Of a stretch of 64,000 nt of DNA, positions 43,883 to 52,847 are shown piece after piece. The notes under the pieces were generated by a model. The model was not told the DNA's origin and ran no database searches. It saw only the letters and a list, made by a program, of their open reading frames with translations. The stretch is from NCBI RefSeq assembly GCF_900115125.1, contig NZ_FOVJ01000001.1, positions 467,852 through 531,851 of the forward strand, in the 5' to 3' direction. Origin of the DNA: Nitrosospira briensis (GTDB lineage Bacteria; Pseudomonadota; Gammaproteobacteria; Burkholderiales; Nitrosomonadaceae). A program made the translations under genes and the position numbers. Position 1 is the first letter of the stretch, and each line of letters opens with the position of its first letter.

Positions 43883-44411
43883 TTCTAGGCTCTACCAGAA
43901 GCCCTACAATCGATTTAAATGGAGGGGCGGCTACCACGGCATTGCCAAGGGTGGAAATAGATCAGCTATGAAGCGAATGAGCCGATTCAATAGCTATTGA
44001 AATAGCTGGTGCTTGGCCTCTAATTACACTAGACTACTTTAACAAGAAAACAAAATGCTTTCTTTCCACATTGTCTAGCATAAAGCCTGGTCCCATTCCG
44101 CAATGTTATCCAGGCCCTGCAAACCCACTGATAACCTTCAGGGGCTTTTTTCTGACTTTTTGTCATAAGCATTTACCTCCTTTCCGCGGGGTTTGCCCGC
44201 GCGCGTAAACGGTATTACCCAGCGGCGCGAAAAGAAAGAGAGGCCAAGCAGTTCTATTTATAAGCCTACCGAATGCGAATATCTATTGTACTTTAGTCCT
44301 ACAATGCAATATTCAATGCTGAGCTTGTGGCGGTATCTATGACGGTATCTGATCAACATATATAATAAATAAGCGATGTATTACAGATACTTATCCAGAT
44401 ACTGCGGATGT
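43883..44411. other. Right-end non-coding region of the element
   Basis: No gene found. Copies of the ATACCGT repeat are at 44209-44215 and 44342-44348, with a related GCGGTAT at 44330. A weak hairpin with a T-run (CAGGGGCTTTTTT near 44140) may end the small-terminase transcript. The sequence is AT-rich. Confidence 0.5.
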
Positions 44412-44425
44412 GACCCCCGCCTCCA
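44412..44425 (+). repeat. attR: 14-bp copy of the tRNA-Cys 3' end
   Basis: GACCCCCGCCTCCA, identical to 34079-34092. It is not part of a tRNA here; the bases before it do not continue the T-arm. Confidence 0.85.
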
Positions 44426-44458
44426 TATAACAATCCAAGTAAATCCAAGAACATCCTT

Positions 44459-44483
44459 AAACCCGCGTAACAGCGGGTTTTTT
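44459..44483 (+). terminator. Rho-independent terminator just outside attR
   Basis: AAACCCGC and GCGGGTTT pair around GTAACA, followed by TTTTTT. This may be the original terminator of the tRNA-Cys transcript, displaced by the insertion. The remaining 44484-44905 shows no gene. Confidence 0.8.
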
Positions 44484-44905
44484 ATTGATTAGTTCATCTA
44501 ATAGGGGATGGCCATATGGTACCAGCTATTTTTTTTCGGATTGTACCTGATTGACGCGGTTGGCCGGGTTAGATATGACCGGAAGTGGGTCAATCTCCTG
44601 CATTTGTTTGCTGTCGCCATTTTCCAGCCGATAAGCTGCTTCCAGTTCGTTCTTTAGTGGGTACAAAGTGACCCAGTCTTTGCTCTCGTTATTAGCAATT
44701 CTTTTCGCTTAATCAATATCTTAATTTAGGTCCCGTCCTGGCATAGGGCTTGCTAGAAGTATGATGTAGGACATGGTTTCTTGATAACCACAATTGCTGC
44801 ACATACGGTTAGGGAAATCGTGAGGTAGGTCGAATGCAGGCACTAAATGGCTGGAGCCAGATGGATCTCTGTAACTTAACTATTGCGAACTTTGGAGGTA
44901 ATTAA

Positions 44906-45139
44906 ATGGAGACTAAAACAGGAATTTCACCTTCACCTAATCCTTCCGCGAATGTGGTGCGGGTTTCGCTTCCGGCGGACGTTCACAATGATCTTAAGAA
45001 ATTTCAGCAAATACAGCAAGATATTTTGGGGAAATTGGGCTGTATGGCCTGTTGCTCGGGTTGGGATATCCGCTTCACTGTCCAGAAACAGTTTGTAGTA
45101 GACAACGCTTTGACCGTTAAGGAAATCGTTGCCGAGTAA
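44906..45139 (+). CDS. Candidate RiPP precursor or metal-binding small protein with CxxCC motif
   Basis: 77 aa; GGAGGT lies 6 nt before the ATG, a very strong ribosome binding site. Residues 17-44 look like a leader-type amphipathic helix (VVRVSLPADVHNDLKKFQQI). The core-like part is LGCMACCSGWDIRFTVQKQF, with Cys46, Cys49 and Cys50. The gene for an MNIO-type enzyme starts 9 bp downstream, and these enzymes modify Cys in precursor peptides. Hence a substrate role is likely, but the protein lacks a signal peptide and could instead be a small metal chaperone. Confidence 0.7.
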   Translation: METKTGISPSPNPSANVVRVSLPADVHNDLKKFQQIQQDILGKLGCMACCSGWDIRFTVQKQFVVDNALTVKEIVAE

Positions 45140-45148
45140 ATTAATATA

Positions 45149-46633
45149 GTGATAAATTTTAAGCCTCCTCCGCTTGGAGTCGGTATGGTCTATTTTCCCG
45201 CGCTCGAACCGATTTTCGGGCGAGGGGGGGCTTTGCTAGACGCATTAGATATGCTTGAGGTTGAGCCTCAGGCGTTTTGGTTTCCCAATCACAACGGCGG
45301 TGACCATCACTTGGATCAGCGCGTCTTTGAAAGATTGGCCAAGTTATCTCAACCTAAACTGATACACGGCGTAGGGCTACCATTGGCCACTACCGTAGAG
45401 TTCGACTCTCAACAGATCGCGCCTTGGCAGCAGAGTATCGATAGATTAAATCCTCCTTGGGTTAGCGAGCATCTCGCCTTCATGCGTGTGGCAAGCAACG
45501 AGCCCGGGGTCAAGAGTCGACACAGCGGCTTTTTATTGCCACCTCTGCAATGTCAAGAGACGGTAGACATCGCTGTAGCTCGGATCGCTGATTTACGGCG
45601 CCTGAGCGGCAGGGCCGTGGCGTTTGAAATTTCACCTAATTATCTGCAACCGCAGCCGGGGGAAATGGCAGATGGTGAGTTCTTCGCGCGACTGGCAATA
45701 GAGGCAGACTGTGGCATCGTACTAGATTTGCATAACTTGTGGTGCAATGAGCGCAATGGCCGCCAGTGCGTGCAGGAAGTGATGGAGAGCTTGCCATTAG
45801 ATCGCGTCTGGGAAATTCACCTTGCCGGTGGCGAAAGCTATGAAGGGTACTGGCTGGATGCGCATAGTGATCTCGTGCCACAGCCTGTCATGAATCTATA
45901 CGAGCAATGGCTGCCCAAGCTAGAAAATTTAGCAGCGCTGGTGTTCGAGATTATGCCTGACTACGTACAAGCCAAGCAGCTCTCACCAGACCAGCTTATC
46001 CAGCAGATTCAGGCAATGAAGTCGCTCTGGCGCTTTGGGCCCACAGCCTCATCCTTGCATTCTTGCAGGCATATCAATTCGATAACAACTGCATCAATGC
46101 CTGCAGATGGCGTTAAATCCGTGGCAAGCGTGAAGGTCATGGGGTGGGAACAGTCTCTGGGAGCGCTAGTCAACGGACGGGAACGGCCGATGGTTTCCGA
46201 CGATTTCGCTAATCTTGAAGACGATCCGGGTGTGCCAGTATACAAATCGTTGGTTGAAAGTTTTCGAGCTGGTACCTTGGCGGAAGGACTGACGCTAAGC
46301 TATCGTCTATTGGTGTTAACGTTAGGCAAGACTGCTACCCTTAGCTTGATGCGGCAGTTTTGGAGCAGCAATTGGCCGGAGCCCTTTGCCTTCGATGAAA
46401 TGCTCGGCTTTGCTGCCTTCCTGCATCAACGCATGGTACAGGGGACACTAACAGTTGCTTTTCTTGAGAACGTACTTAACTACGAACTTGCCCGCGCTCA
46501 AGCACAGCAGACCGGAAAGGAGCGGTTCGTGGCTTTTAATTGTGAACCTATTGCACTGTTACGATCCCTTTCTCACGGACATCTGCCGGTCGAGGTGGCA
46601 TACGGCGAGTTTGAAGTGCATGTGCCTGGTTGA
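45149..46633 (+). CDS. MNIO (DUF692) family enzyme fused to a HvfC/MbnC-like partner domain
   Basis: 494 aa from a GTG start coupled to the previous gene. Residues about 8-295 form a divergent DUF692 TIM barrel: SEHLAFM (E107, H108), FEISPNYL (E160, N164), GIVLDLHNLW (D193, H195, N196), EIHLAGG (H224), LDAHSD (D237, H239) and FEIMPD (E267), which match the metal-ligand motifs of MbnB/TglH enzymes. Residues about 345-494 resemble the separate partner protein (YRLLVLTLGKTATLSLMRQF ... LENVLNYELARAQA). MNIOs are multinuclear iron oxidases that modify cysteines. The fusion is unusual. Confidence 0.8.
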   Translation: MINFKPPPLGVGMVYFPALEPIFGRGGALLDALDMLEVEPQAFWFPNHNGGDHHLDQRVFERLAKLSQPKLIHGVGLPLATTVEFDSQQIAPWQQSIDRLNPPWVSEHLAFMRVASNEPGVKSRHSGFLLPPLQCQETVDIAVARIADLRRLSGRAVAFEISPNYLQPQPGEMADGEFFARLAIEADCGIVLDLHNLWCNERNGRQCVQEVMESLPLDRVWEIHLAGGESYEGYWLDAHSDLVPQPVMNLYEQWLPKLENLAALVFEIMPDYVQAKQLSPDQLIQQIQAMKSLWRFGPTASSLHSCRHINSITTASMPADGVKSVASVKVMGWEQSLGALVNGRERPMVSDDFANLEDDPGVPVYKSLVESFRAGTLAEGLTLSYRLLVLTLGKTATLSLMRQFWSSNWPEPFAFDEMLGFAAFLHQRMVQGTLTVAFLENVLNYELARAQAQQTGKERFVAFNCEPIALLRSLSHGHLPVEVAYGEFEVHVPG

Positions 46634-46704
46634 GATGTTCGAGTGCCGTCATGGTTTGGCGTCGTATTTCCAATGCTAGTGAATCGGTTGCCTTTATTAG
46701 CAAG

Positions 46705-46720
46705 CCCGCGGTTTCGCGGG
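46705..46720. repeat. Perfect short hairpin between MNIO gene and next gene
   Basis: CCCGCG and CGCGGG around GTTT. No T-run follows, so a leader structure or attenuator rather than a terminator is more likely. Confidence 0.45.
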
Positions 46721-46853
46721 GACATAATGTACGGACATTTGCTCATGGGTCAAAGTGGTACGGACTCTGAAACCATTTTTCTGGTCAGCCTACGGGGTCA
46801 ATTTCAGCCCAATTACTTGGGCTGGCAAACTTAATTACAAGGAGCGCTTCATT

Positions 46854-47198
46854 ATGCAAGCCAATTTAAATCGAGCCAACACCTTTGAACTTAGTGGAAA
46901 ATCGATTCATGTCACCTACACAAGCACAGGTATTTCTGGACAACCGACCTTCAGTTATCGCGATGATCGGTTAAGCCGTTCCTTTAGCGGAGAAGAGATT
47001 CGTGTTGCGGACACTGAGCTTGGCCAGTTGATTACAGTAACATTGGAAGCAATTCCAGACTTTAAAGTCGTGACCGTTACGTTGGCTCTACCTGTAGTCA
47101 CTGTGCCCCAGGCTAATACTCCAATAGGTATCACGGTCCCCGGAATTACTGTTACAAATCCCACAACAATTGGTGGTCCGAAGCTGCTAGGACCATGA
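46854..47198 (+). CDS. Small beta-rich protein of unknown function
   Basis: 114 aa from the ATG at 46854 (AAGGAG about 9 nt upstream). It begins MQANLNRANTFELSGKSIHV and continues in alternating beta pattern (IRVADTELGQLITVTLEAIP), ending in a Pro/Thr/Gly/Val stretch. No signal peptide or known domain. It follows the MNIO gene by about 220 bp on the same strand, and a terminator stands about 250 bp behind it. Membership in the MNIO pathway is possible but not shown. Confidence 0.65.
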   Translation: MQANLNRANTFELSGKSIHVTYTSTGISGQPTFSYRDDRLSRSFSGEEIRVADTELGQLITVTLEAIPDFKVVTVTLALPVVTVPQANTPIGITVPGITVTNPTTIGGPKLLGP

Positions 47199-47451
47199 CC
47201 GGAAAAACTCTATTCCATCGTCAATATGAGAGGAACTGCTCATTTTTTTCAGTTTTAGCATGATAATTGGTTCTCTGATTGAGGAGTATGCGATCCAGCT
47301 CACGTAAAGGATTTCCGTGAGAACCGTAGTAAAGCGTTCGCGGCAAAAATAACGTTCGCCTTGTCATCATAGTTACGAAGGAAACTGCCCGAGTGTGAAG
47401 CAGGAGAAGATGCTAGCAGATATAGAGTGCGAAATACTCACTCCGAAACCT

Positions 47452-47479
47452 AACCCACCCCTAACCCGGTGGGTTTTTT
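47452..47479 (+). terminator. Rho-independent terminator
   Basis: AACCCACC and GGTGGGTT form the stem, followed by TTTTTA. It closes the MNIO region on the plus strand. Confidence 0.75.
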
Positions 47480-47504
47480 AATCCGTGTGGCAGCTGAAAT
47501 AAAA

Positions 47505-47525
47505 AATGGGGACAAAGTCCCCATT
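47505..47525 (-). terminator. Terminator of PEP-CTERM gene 3
   Basis: AATGGGGAC and GTCCCCATT around AAA. Read on the minus strand it is followed by TTTTTATTT. It lies directly behind the stop of the PEP-CTERM gene. Confidence 0.8.
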
Positions 47526-47528
47526 GGT

Positions 47529-48146
47529 CTACATGGAAGAGCTTTTTCGACGCCGAGCCATAAGACTCACCAATCCTAAACCGGCCAAAAGCATGGCATA
47601 GCTCTCAGGTTCGGGTACGTTACTAACGATGAGATTGTCCATAGTGAAGTTAGAGGTGGAAGACCCGTACAATGGATTACGTGTCCCGCCAGTTGCCGAA
47701 ATCAACACAGTGTCAACGTTCTGCCAGTTGAAAGTTTCCAAGTTTCGCCCAGTGGCATTAACCGTGAATAACTTTGTATCTACGATGAGGCCGCCCGATT
47801 GTCCCTCAACTGTGACTTGAAGACCATCCTTAAAAGCCGAACCGAAATAGGCGCTATTTAAGGTAAACGGGGTGGTGGATTCGAATTGAGCAGGCAACCC
47901 GCCGTGATTCACGGCAAGGTATCTCAATGACACTAAGCCGTTTCTTGCCCCAGAGCTCTCAAAGCCGGACGTACTACTAAACGGATTTACATAATCAAAA
48001 TTAGTCCATTTAAATCCTTCGTAGTTATCGGGCACACTGCTGGCGCTAAGATTGCTTATCTCGTCGAACGTAATGAGTTTTGTCGCATGGGAAGTTGATG
48101 TAAAGGTGAAAAGAGCAGCAGCTATAAGAAGTGATTGCCGGTTCAT
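47529..48146 (-). CDS. PEP-CTERM sorting domain protein
   Basis: 205 aa from the ATG at 48146 (AGGGA 8 nt upstream); a longer frame to 48203 is not needed. The signal peptide ends near TSTSHAT (residue 22). The body begins LITFDEISNLSASSVPDNYE, a pattern found in many PEP-CTERM proteins with a jelly-roll-like fold. The sorting signal is VPEPESYAMLLAGLGLVS followed by ARRRK. Function unknown. Confidence 0.88.
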   Translation of the reverse strand: MNRQSLLIAAALFTFTSTSHATKLITFDEISNLSASSVPDNYEGFKWTNFDYVNPFSSTSGFESSGARNGLVSLRYLAVNHGGLPAQFESTTPFTLNSAYFGSAFKDGLQVTVEGQSGGLIVDTKLFTVNATGRNLETFNWQNVDTVLISATGGTRNPLYGSSTSNFTMDNLIVSNVPEPESYAMLLAGLGLVSLMARRRKSSSM

Positions 48147-48385
48147 GAAAATTTCCCTATGTGGTGGTTGTTCTTGGTATTGAGGCATAAGTTGTTCCGC
48201 CAAACCTTGGGCGAAACTTTTTAACTATAGATCATCCTCAGCAATTCGCTACCGAAACTGATTATTTAATTTTTAGTGATGTAGCCCACTTCTGGTGCGT
48301 TTTTTTATGCCCGCCGCGAGCGGTATTTTTTTAGCGTAAACAAAATGAACCCATTAGCTCTAGCCTTCGCAATCGCCTATACGCA

Positions 48386-48718
48386 ATGCTCGCGGCAGCA
48401 ATTATCGGGGTGAAAGAAGTCACTGACGCGCTGGACGCAAAGAAACAAGCTGCCGATGCAGCGATGAAAAATGGTCGGTATTGGGCAAGCAAACATACGA
48501 CGCTCGCGGAAGAGGTCAATAGCCTTCCGGTTCGCCCTGATGAGACTCAACGTCAGGCGATTGAGAGGGAGCAGAAAGAGTATGTTCAAACCGCGCTCGG
48601 TCATGATGCGCCGGAGCAGGTCTTGCCATGCTGGAGCCATGTTCCGTTGCCCACTCTCCCGCAGGCGCACAGTGCGTTCCGGGCTTCCCGGATCTCGGCA
48701 GAGATCATCTCTTTTTAA
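48386..48718 (+). CDS. Doubtful reading frame, possible gene remnant
   Basis: 110 aa without a ribosome binding site. The first 75 residues are plausibly helical (VKEVTDALDAKKQAADAAMK). The end, from about 80, reads antisense-like Pro/Ser/His sequence. A short frame from the ATG at 48345 (MNPLALAFAIAYT) overlaps it in another frame, as if a frameshift separated the two. I treat it as a possible pseudogene. Confidence 0.25.
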   Translation: MLAAAIIGVKEVTDALDAKKQAADAAMKNGRYWASKHTTLAEEVNSLPVRPDETQRQAIEREQKEYVQTALGHDAPEQVLPCWSHVPLPTLPQAHSAFRASRISAEIISF

Positions 48719-48939
48719 TGATCCGTACATACGTAGGAGAGAACATTGTCGTCCTGATCCAGCATTTCCTCCAGGTGTGCCGCGTTCTCTTCTCCCACGT
48801 CGATAACCGCCAGATCATGCTTACCGTTGTAGCGCTGGATCGCATCTCGCCACGAGCCGTCGCATGCAAGGGCAAGCACGTTTACGGCAAACCGCCCCTG
48901 ATTGGCGAAGATGATTTTGTAGCTTCTGGTAGCTGCCAT
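48715..48939 (-). CDS. Small hypothetical protein
   Basis: 74 aa; AGAGGA lies 8 nt upstream of the ATG. It begins MAATRSYKIIFANQGRFAVN with an alternating beta-alpha pattern and an acidic C-terminal part (DVGEENAAHLEEMLDQDD). Soluble, two Cys. No family recognised. It stands alone between non-coding stretches. Confidence 0.6.
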   Translation of the reverse strand: MAATRSYKIIFANQGRFAVNVLALACDGSWRDAIQRYNGKHDLAVIDVGEENAAHLEEMLDQDDNVLSYVCTDH

Positions 48940-49341
48940 TTTATTTTTCCTCTTGGTTTGGCTTGGTTAATCGGTTGCTGCGTGATTTGCACTTTACAAA
49001 AATATTGTTCCGGTTGCCAGGAAGGAAAGAGGAATATTCTTTAGTAGTAGTGAGATGCCCAAATCCTCGCGCTGAGCTATCCTTGCTCTATCAGCATGTG
49101 AGGGGAACCCGTGGTCTAGACTCAGGTAATCGAAAAGCCGTATCCGATCTACCGCGAGATTAACATGCCGGATGAGTGCAAGGACTCGTAGGCCCTAGCT
49201 CGAGTGCCGGTAAAGGACGATGCGCTGGTAATCAATCGGGCTCTGCGGTCGGAGATAGAACAGAGGTCTGCCTGTGAAGTGATGGTGAAGGCATTGCCAT
49301 GCCAACAAGCTTTCCACGCAAATGGTATCAATCGTTAATAG
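48940..49341. other. Stretch without a supported gene
   Basis: Short frames only, none with a ribosome binding site. Around 49200-49320 the plus strand reads ALVINRALRSEIEQRS without an intact start, interrupted by a stop at about 49188; this could be the tail of a decayed gene. Confidence 0.35.
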
Positions 49342-51897
49342 TTACTCTTTGTTGCTTGCATCAATCTCTATGAGCAATGAATGCAACTTGTCTATTTCGA
49401 CGGGTTTGGTAAGGTGATGGTCGAATCCAATATTTTTCGCCTGCCGCCGGTCGTCTTCGGACCCCCATCCGGTCAAAGCTACAAGGGTCAAGCCCTTTAT
49501 AGCCGAATCGGAATGTAGTTGTCGCGCAACTTCGTACCCACTCATGCCGGGAAGGTCAATGTCGAGAAACATCACGGTAGGTTGAAAGGCCTGGACGGCC
49601 TTCAGCGCGTCCGGCCCAGTATGAGCCGTCTCTACCGTATGCCCGGACAACGCAAGCAACATGGCGAGCGTCTCAGCACCATCCACATTGTCGTCCACTA
49701 CTAAAATGCGACGGGGAATAGATAGACTACAGGAGCGCTGCTCTCCAGCGACCCGCTGCCCTCCGGTTTTTTGCATCGCCGCGAGGGGAAGACGGACAAC
49801 GAACGCGCTACCTTTCCCTGGGCCTTGACTTTCGGCCGTGACATGTCCGTTATGCATTTCGACGAGTCGCTTGACGATGGCCAACCCGATCCCCAATCCT
49901 CCTCGTGAGCGATCCAGCGTTTTCCCGACCTGGTTAAATAAGTCGAATACCTTTGTGAGTGCCTCCGGGGTAAGGCCAACCCCGTTGTCCCGCACCTGGA
50001 TGACGACTTCGCTGCCGTCTCTCTGGGCGGATAATTCGACTCGCCCTCCTTCAGGAGTATACTTTGCTGCGTTATTCAGAAGATTACTTACCACCTGTGC
50101 CATACGGACTGGATCGACATCAAGCAGGAGCGCCTCTTCAGGAGTCGAAACCAACAGCTCGTGCCGGCCTTCCTCAATAAGAGGCCGGCTCAGTTCAAGA
50201 GCTGTCTCCAATACTGTGCCGACATCTACCGGCTCTTTCTTGAGCTGAACCTTTCCTCTGGTAATGCGCGAAACGTCAAGCAGATCGTCGATGAGGCGAA
50301 CCATATGTTCGACCTGTCGCTCCATGATCTCCCGTGTCTTCACTGTTGCATCGATTGAGGATGCCAGCTCGAGTACAGCAAGCCCGGTGCGAATGGGAGC
50401 AAGAGGATTTCTTAGTTCATGAGCCAGCGTGGCGAGAAATTCGTCCTTTCGTTGATCTTGCTCCCGCACCTGCTCATAAAGATAGGCGTTTTCGATCCCG
50501 GCAGAGGCGATCGCGGCAAGCTGTACGAGAATCGCTTCGTCCTCCTCGGTAAATTCGCCGTGAGCCTTGTCCGTTAGCTGGACCAGCCCGAGGTTCTTTC
50601 CCCCGTGACCGATTAGCGGCACAGCAAGCCAGCCCCGCATGGGCGGGTGATCTTTGGCATGTTTTCCAAACCCTTTCCATGCTGGATGGGCTTCCAGCTC
50701 TTTTTGGGTCATCCTCAGTGGACAATTGGTACGACACACCTCGATGTAAATGCCAGATCCGTCCGGCTTCTCGGAATAGGCCCGGTAATCGGCGTACTTG
50801 TCTGATAGCGACACCGCGGTAATACGTTGAGCCCAGTTTTCTGAAACAGTCAGGGAGGTGGCTGCCTGGTGAGCTCCGAGCATAGAGCGAGCCTCTTCGG
50901 TCAAAGTCCGGGCAATACTCTCCATGGACAACATTCCGTTTATCGACTTGCTTGCATTGGCTACCTGCGCCAGAAGCGTGGCGCGCTGTTTCTCCTTCGC
51001 AAGGAGAGCGGCCATCTGCTCCTCGGATTGCTTGCGTTCGGTGATATCGAGCAGATTTCCCGCATATCCGAGGAATTGCCCATTCGAGGAAAGGCGAGGG
51101 CGACCTCGGTCGATGATCCAACGGTACACGCCATCGGCCCGCCGCAAACGATATTCGATTGAGAATGCCTCATTCCGCTCGTTTGCAGACAGGAAATGTT
51201 TGCCTGCTGCCGCTCGATCGCTTGGATGTATGGCATTGAGCCACCCCAAACCCAGGCCTTCATCCTCGCCCTGGCCGGTAAACTCGTACCACCCTTGTGA
51301 GAGGAAAGAGCACGAGCCGTCTGGCTCGGTCACCCATAGCATGGCGGGGGCAGCGTTGGCAAAGTCACGGAACCGTTCTTCGCTTTGCTGGAGGGCCTGC
51401 TCGGCCCACTGGTGCTGCGACGCCATGATTACCTGGTTAGCAGCGAGCCGCAGCAGCAGGCGTTCTTTCTCGGTTGGAAAGTTTACGCGCTGGGAACCGG
51501 CAACTAAAACGCCATGCTCCCCGACCAAATCGAACCGAGTGACGGTCGTTCGCAGAGTTCCGGGTCCAAACGGATCGCGCACCATAGTTACCGGCGCCAA
51601 GGCAACACCCTTCAAGAACGGCGCGAGCCGCACTTTTGCTTCGTAAATGCAATGGTTGGCATCAGGCCGATGCTTGCTACTTACAGTCTCTGTAAAACCA
51701 GAGCCTCCAGGCTGGGCAAGCTGAATGTAGACCAAGTCGAGATCAAGAGTACTCAAGAGAACCTGGGCGAGGCTCTTGGCAATACCGTCAGATCCCAAGC
51801 CGACCCACGCCGCAGGCAGGCTCGAGAAAGCTACTAGATCTCCCATTGCTCGCTGCAAGCAGCCTACTTTATCACTATCGTTGTAAGTTATATCCAT
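49342..51897 (-). CDS. Hybrid sensor histidine kinase (GAF-PAS-GAF-HisKA-HATPase-REC)
   Basis: 851 aa from the ATG at 51897; a TTG at 51933 is an alternative. In order: a GAF-like input domain (about 20-165), PAS (RFRDFANAAPAMLWVTEPDG ... DITERK), a second GAF (about 310-475), HisKA with ATLAHELRNPLAPIRTGLAV, HATPase (NAAKYTPEGG, DNGVGL, GGLGIGLAIVKRLVEMHNG) and a C-terminal receiver with phospho-Asp in VMFLDIDLPGMSG. No membrane segment is seen, so it senses a cytoplasmic signal. The output partner is not adjacent. Confidence 0.92.
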   Translation of the reverse strand: MDITYNDSDKVGCLQRAMGDLVAFSSLPAAWVGLGSDGIAKSLAQVLLSTLDLDLVYIQLAQPGGSGFTETVSSKHRPDANHCIYEAKVRLAPFLKGVALAPVTMVRDPFGPGTLRTTVTRFDLVGEHGVLVAGSQRVNFPTEKERLLLRLAANQVIMASQHQWAEQALQQSEERFRDFANAAPAMLWVTEPDGSCSFLSQGWYEFTGQGEDEGLGLGWLNAIHPSDRAAAGKHFLSANERNEAFSIEYRLRRADGVYRWIIDRGRPRLSSNGQFLGYAGNLLDITERKQSEEQMAALLAKEKQRATLLAQVANASKSINGMLSMESIARTLTEEARSMLGAHQAATSLTVSENWAQRITAVSLSDKYADYRAYSEKPDGSGIYIEVCRTNCPLRMTQKELEAHPAWKGFGKHAKDHPPMRGWLAVPLIGHGGKNLGLVQLTDKAHGEFTEEDEAILVQLAAIASAGIENAYLYEQVREQDQRKDEFLATLAHELRNPLAPIRTGLAVLELASSIDATVKTREIMERQVEHMVRLIDDLLDVSRITRGKVQLKKEPVDVGTVLETALELSRPLIEEGRHELLVSTPEEALLLDVDPVRMAQVVSNLLNNAAKYTPEGGRVELSAQRDGSEVVIQVRDNGVGLTPEALTKVFDLFNQVGKTLDRSRGGLGIGLAIVKRLVEMHNGHVTAESQGPGKGSAFVVRLPLAAMQKTGGQRVAGEQRSCSLSIPRRILVVDDNVDGAETLAMLLALSGHTVETAHTGPDALKAVQAFQPTVMFLDIDLPGMSGYEVARQLHSDSAIKGLTLVALTGWGSEDDRRQAKNIGFDHHLTKPVEIDKLHSLLIEIDASNKE

Positions 51898-51942
51898 CGA
51901 GCCGTTGGTCCTGGGGATACCCGCTTGCTTCAAGTAGTATCT

Positions 51943-52354
51943 TCACTCCCGAGAGCGAGCAATTTTTGCTTTCCATCTAAAGCTCGTTGCGTTAGAGCGG
52001 CTCAATCTCTGTTCTTTCTTCAAAGACAAGCCCGCAGCCTCGCGAAAAAAAACCGTTGCAACCACCTCAAGAGAGAATTTACAGCTCTCCAATGTCGCTA
52101 ATTTACGGAGAATTGGGAATGCAGTTATTACCTTCTTCGCTAGTGCAGTCTTTATAATACACGTGGATTGCCGCACATCCCAATATCTAAAGGATGGTGC
52201 GCGGGAGTTGACAGGCCGCATTCCCGTAGCGGGACGGACGGATTTGTTGAAGTCAGACCCAGTAAAAGATGCGAGGGTGGAGCATGGCGAGGGTCTAATT
52301 TAGCAAAAAACCAGCGCAGTATGTTAAAACGCGTGAAGGACTTAGGGGACAAAA
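51943..52354. other. Intergenic stretch without a gene
   Basis: Several overlapping frames exist on both strands, but none has a ribosome binding site or a recognisable domain. It contains the start regions of the hybrid kinase (minus) and the small gene at 52355 (plus). Confidence 0.35.
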
Positions 52355-52630
52355 ATGAAATCATTGTACAACCCAGACATATACTCCGATCAAGTCCGGG
52401 AAATGATATTGCAATCGGGCGAGATCGGGATCGAGATCGCAAACCGGTGGATGATGGGATGGCCGAAGAGGGTCGTGAAACTTCTCGTCGAGGATATGTA
52501 CGAGGAGGTGTTTGAGTATCAGCTGTTGCAGGAGCAGGATGTGATAGCCAGAGCGTCCAACCTCAGCCATCTGGCGCCCATGGAGATCGTCGTGATGTCT
52601 GGCCTGAGCCTGGAGCCCCCGGAATTGTAG
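52355..52630 (+). CDS. Hypothetical protein
   Basis: 91 aa; GGGGA lies about 7 nt upstream of the ATG. It begins MKSLYNPDIYSDQVREMILQ, is predicted helical, and has a Met/Glu-rich central part (EDMYEEVFEYQLLQEQD). No signal peptide. No family recognised. Its neighbours do not suggest a role. Confidence 0.6.
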   Translation: MKSLYNPDIYSDQVREMILQSGEIGIEIANRWMMGWPKRVVKLLVEDMYEEVFEYQLLQEQDVIARASNLSHLAPMEIVVMSGLSLEPPEL

Positions 52631-52847
52631 ACAATCTCGGCGCCACTGTAGGCGCGCCCTCAACGTATGCGAATCTGCCGCGCTATCCGGCATTCATCTC
52701 CTCACAGAATCCCTAATCAAGAGCCAGGCTGCTATCAGGCGGCGTTTTCTGTTCCCAATTCCCGTAAGCAAAAAGTAGCAGTCCTGCTGAAATTAATCCG
52801 CTCATAACGGAAAAATGCGGCTGAGATCGTATCGCACAGAAAACATG

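Larger units (their letters stand above)
34079..44425 (+). mobile_element. Integrated element at tRNA-Cys: phage satellite (PICI-like) or reduced prophage, 10.3 kb
   Basis: Bounded by 14-bp direct repeats. Order on the plus strand: integrase, three small related proteins, a 244-aa protein, AlpA, RepA-type ATPase with iterons, several small proteins, HK97 capsid, gene fragment, truncated J, retropepsin, small terminase. All genes read one way, many overlapping by 1-11 bp. Large terminase, portal, protease/head-tail and lysis genes are absent. The int-alpA-rep-ori early order and the roughly 10-kb size match Gram-negative phage-inducible islands; a decayed prophage is the alternative. Codon use is visibly more AT-rich than in the flanks. 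Confidence 0.85.

Noticed and set aside
49149-49331. Minus-strand 60-aa frame
   Set aside because: No ribosome binding site and no recognisable features.
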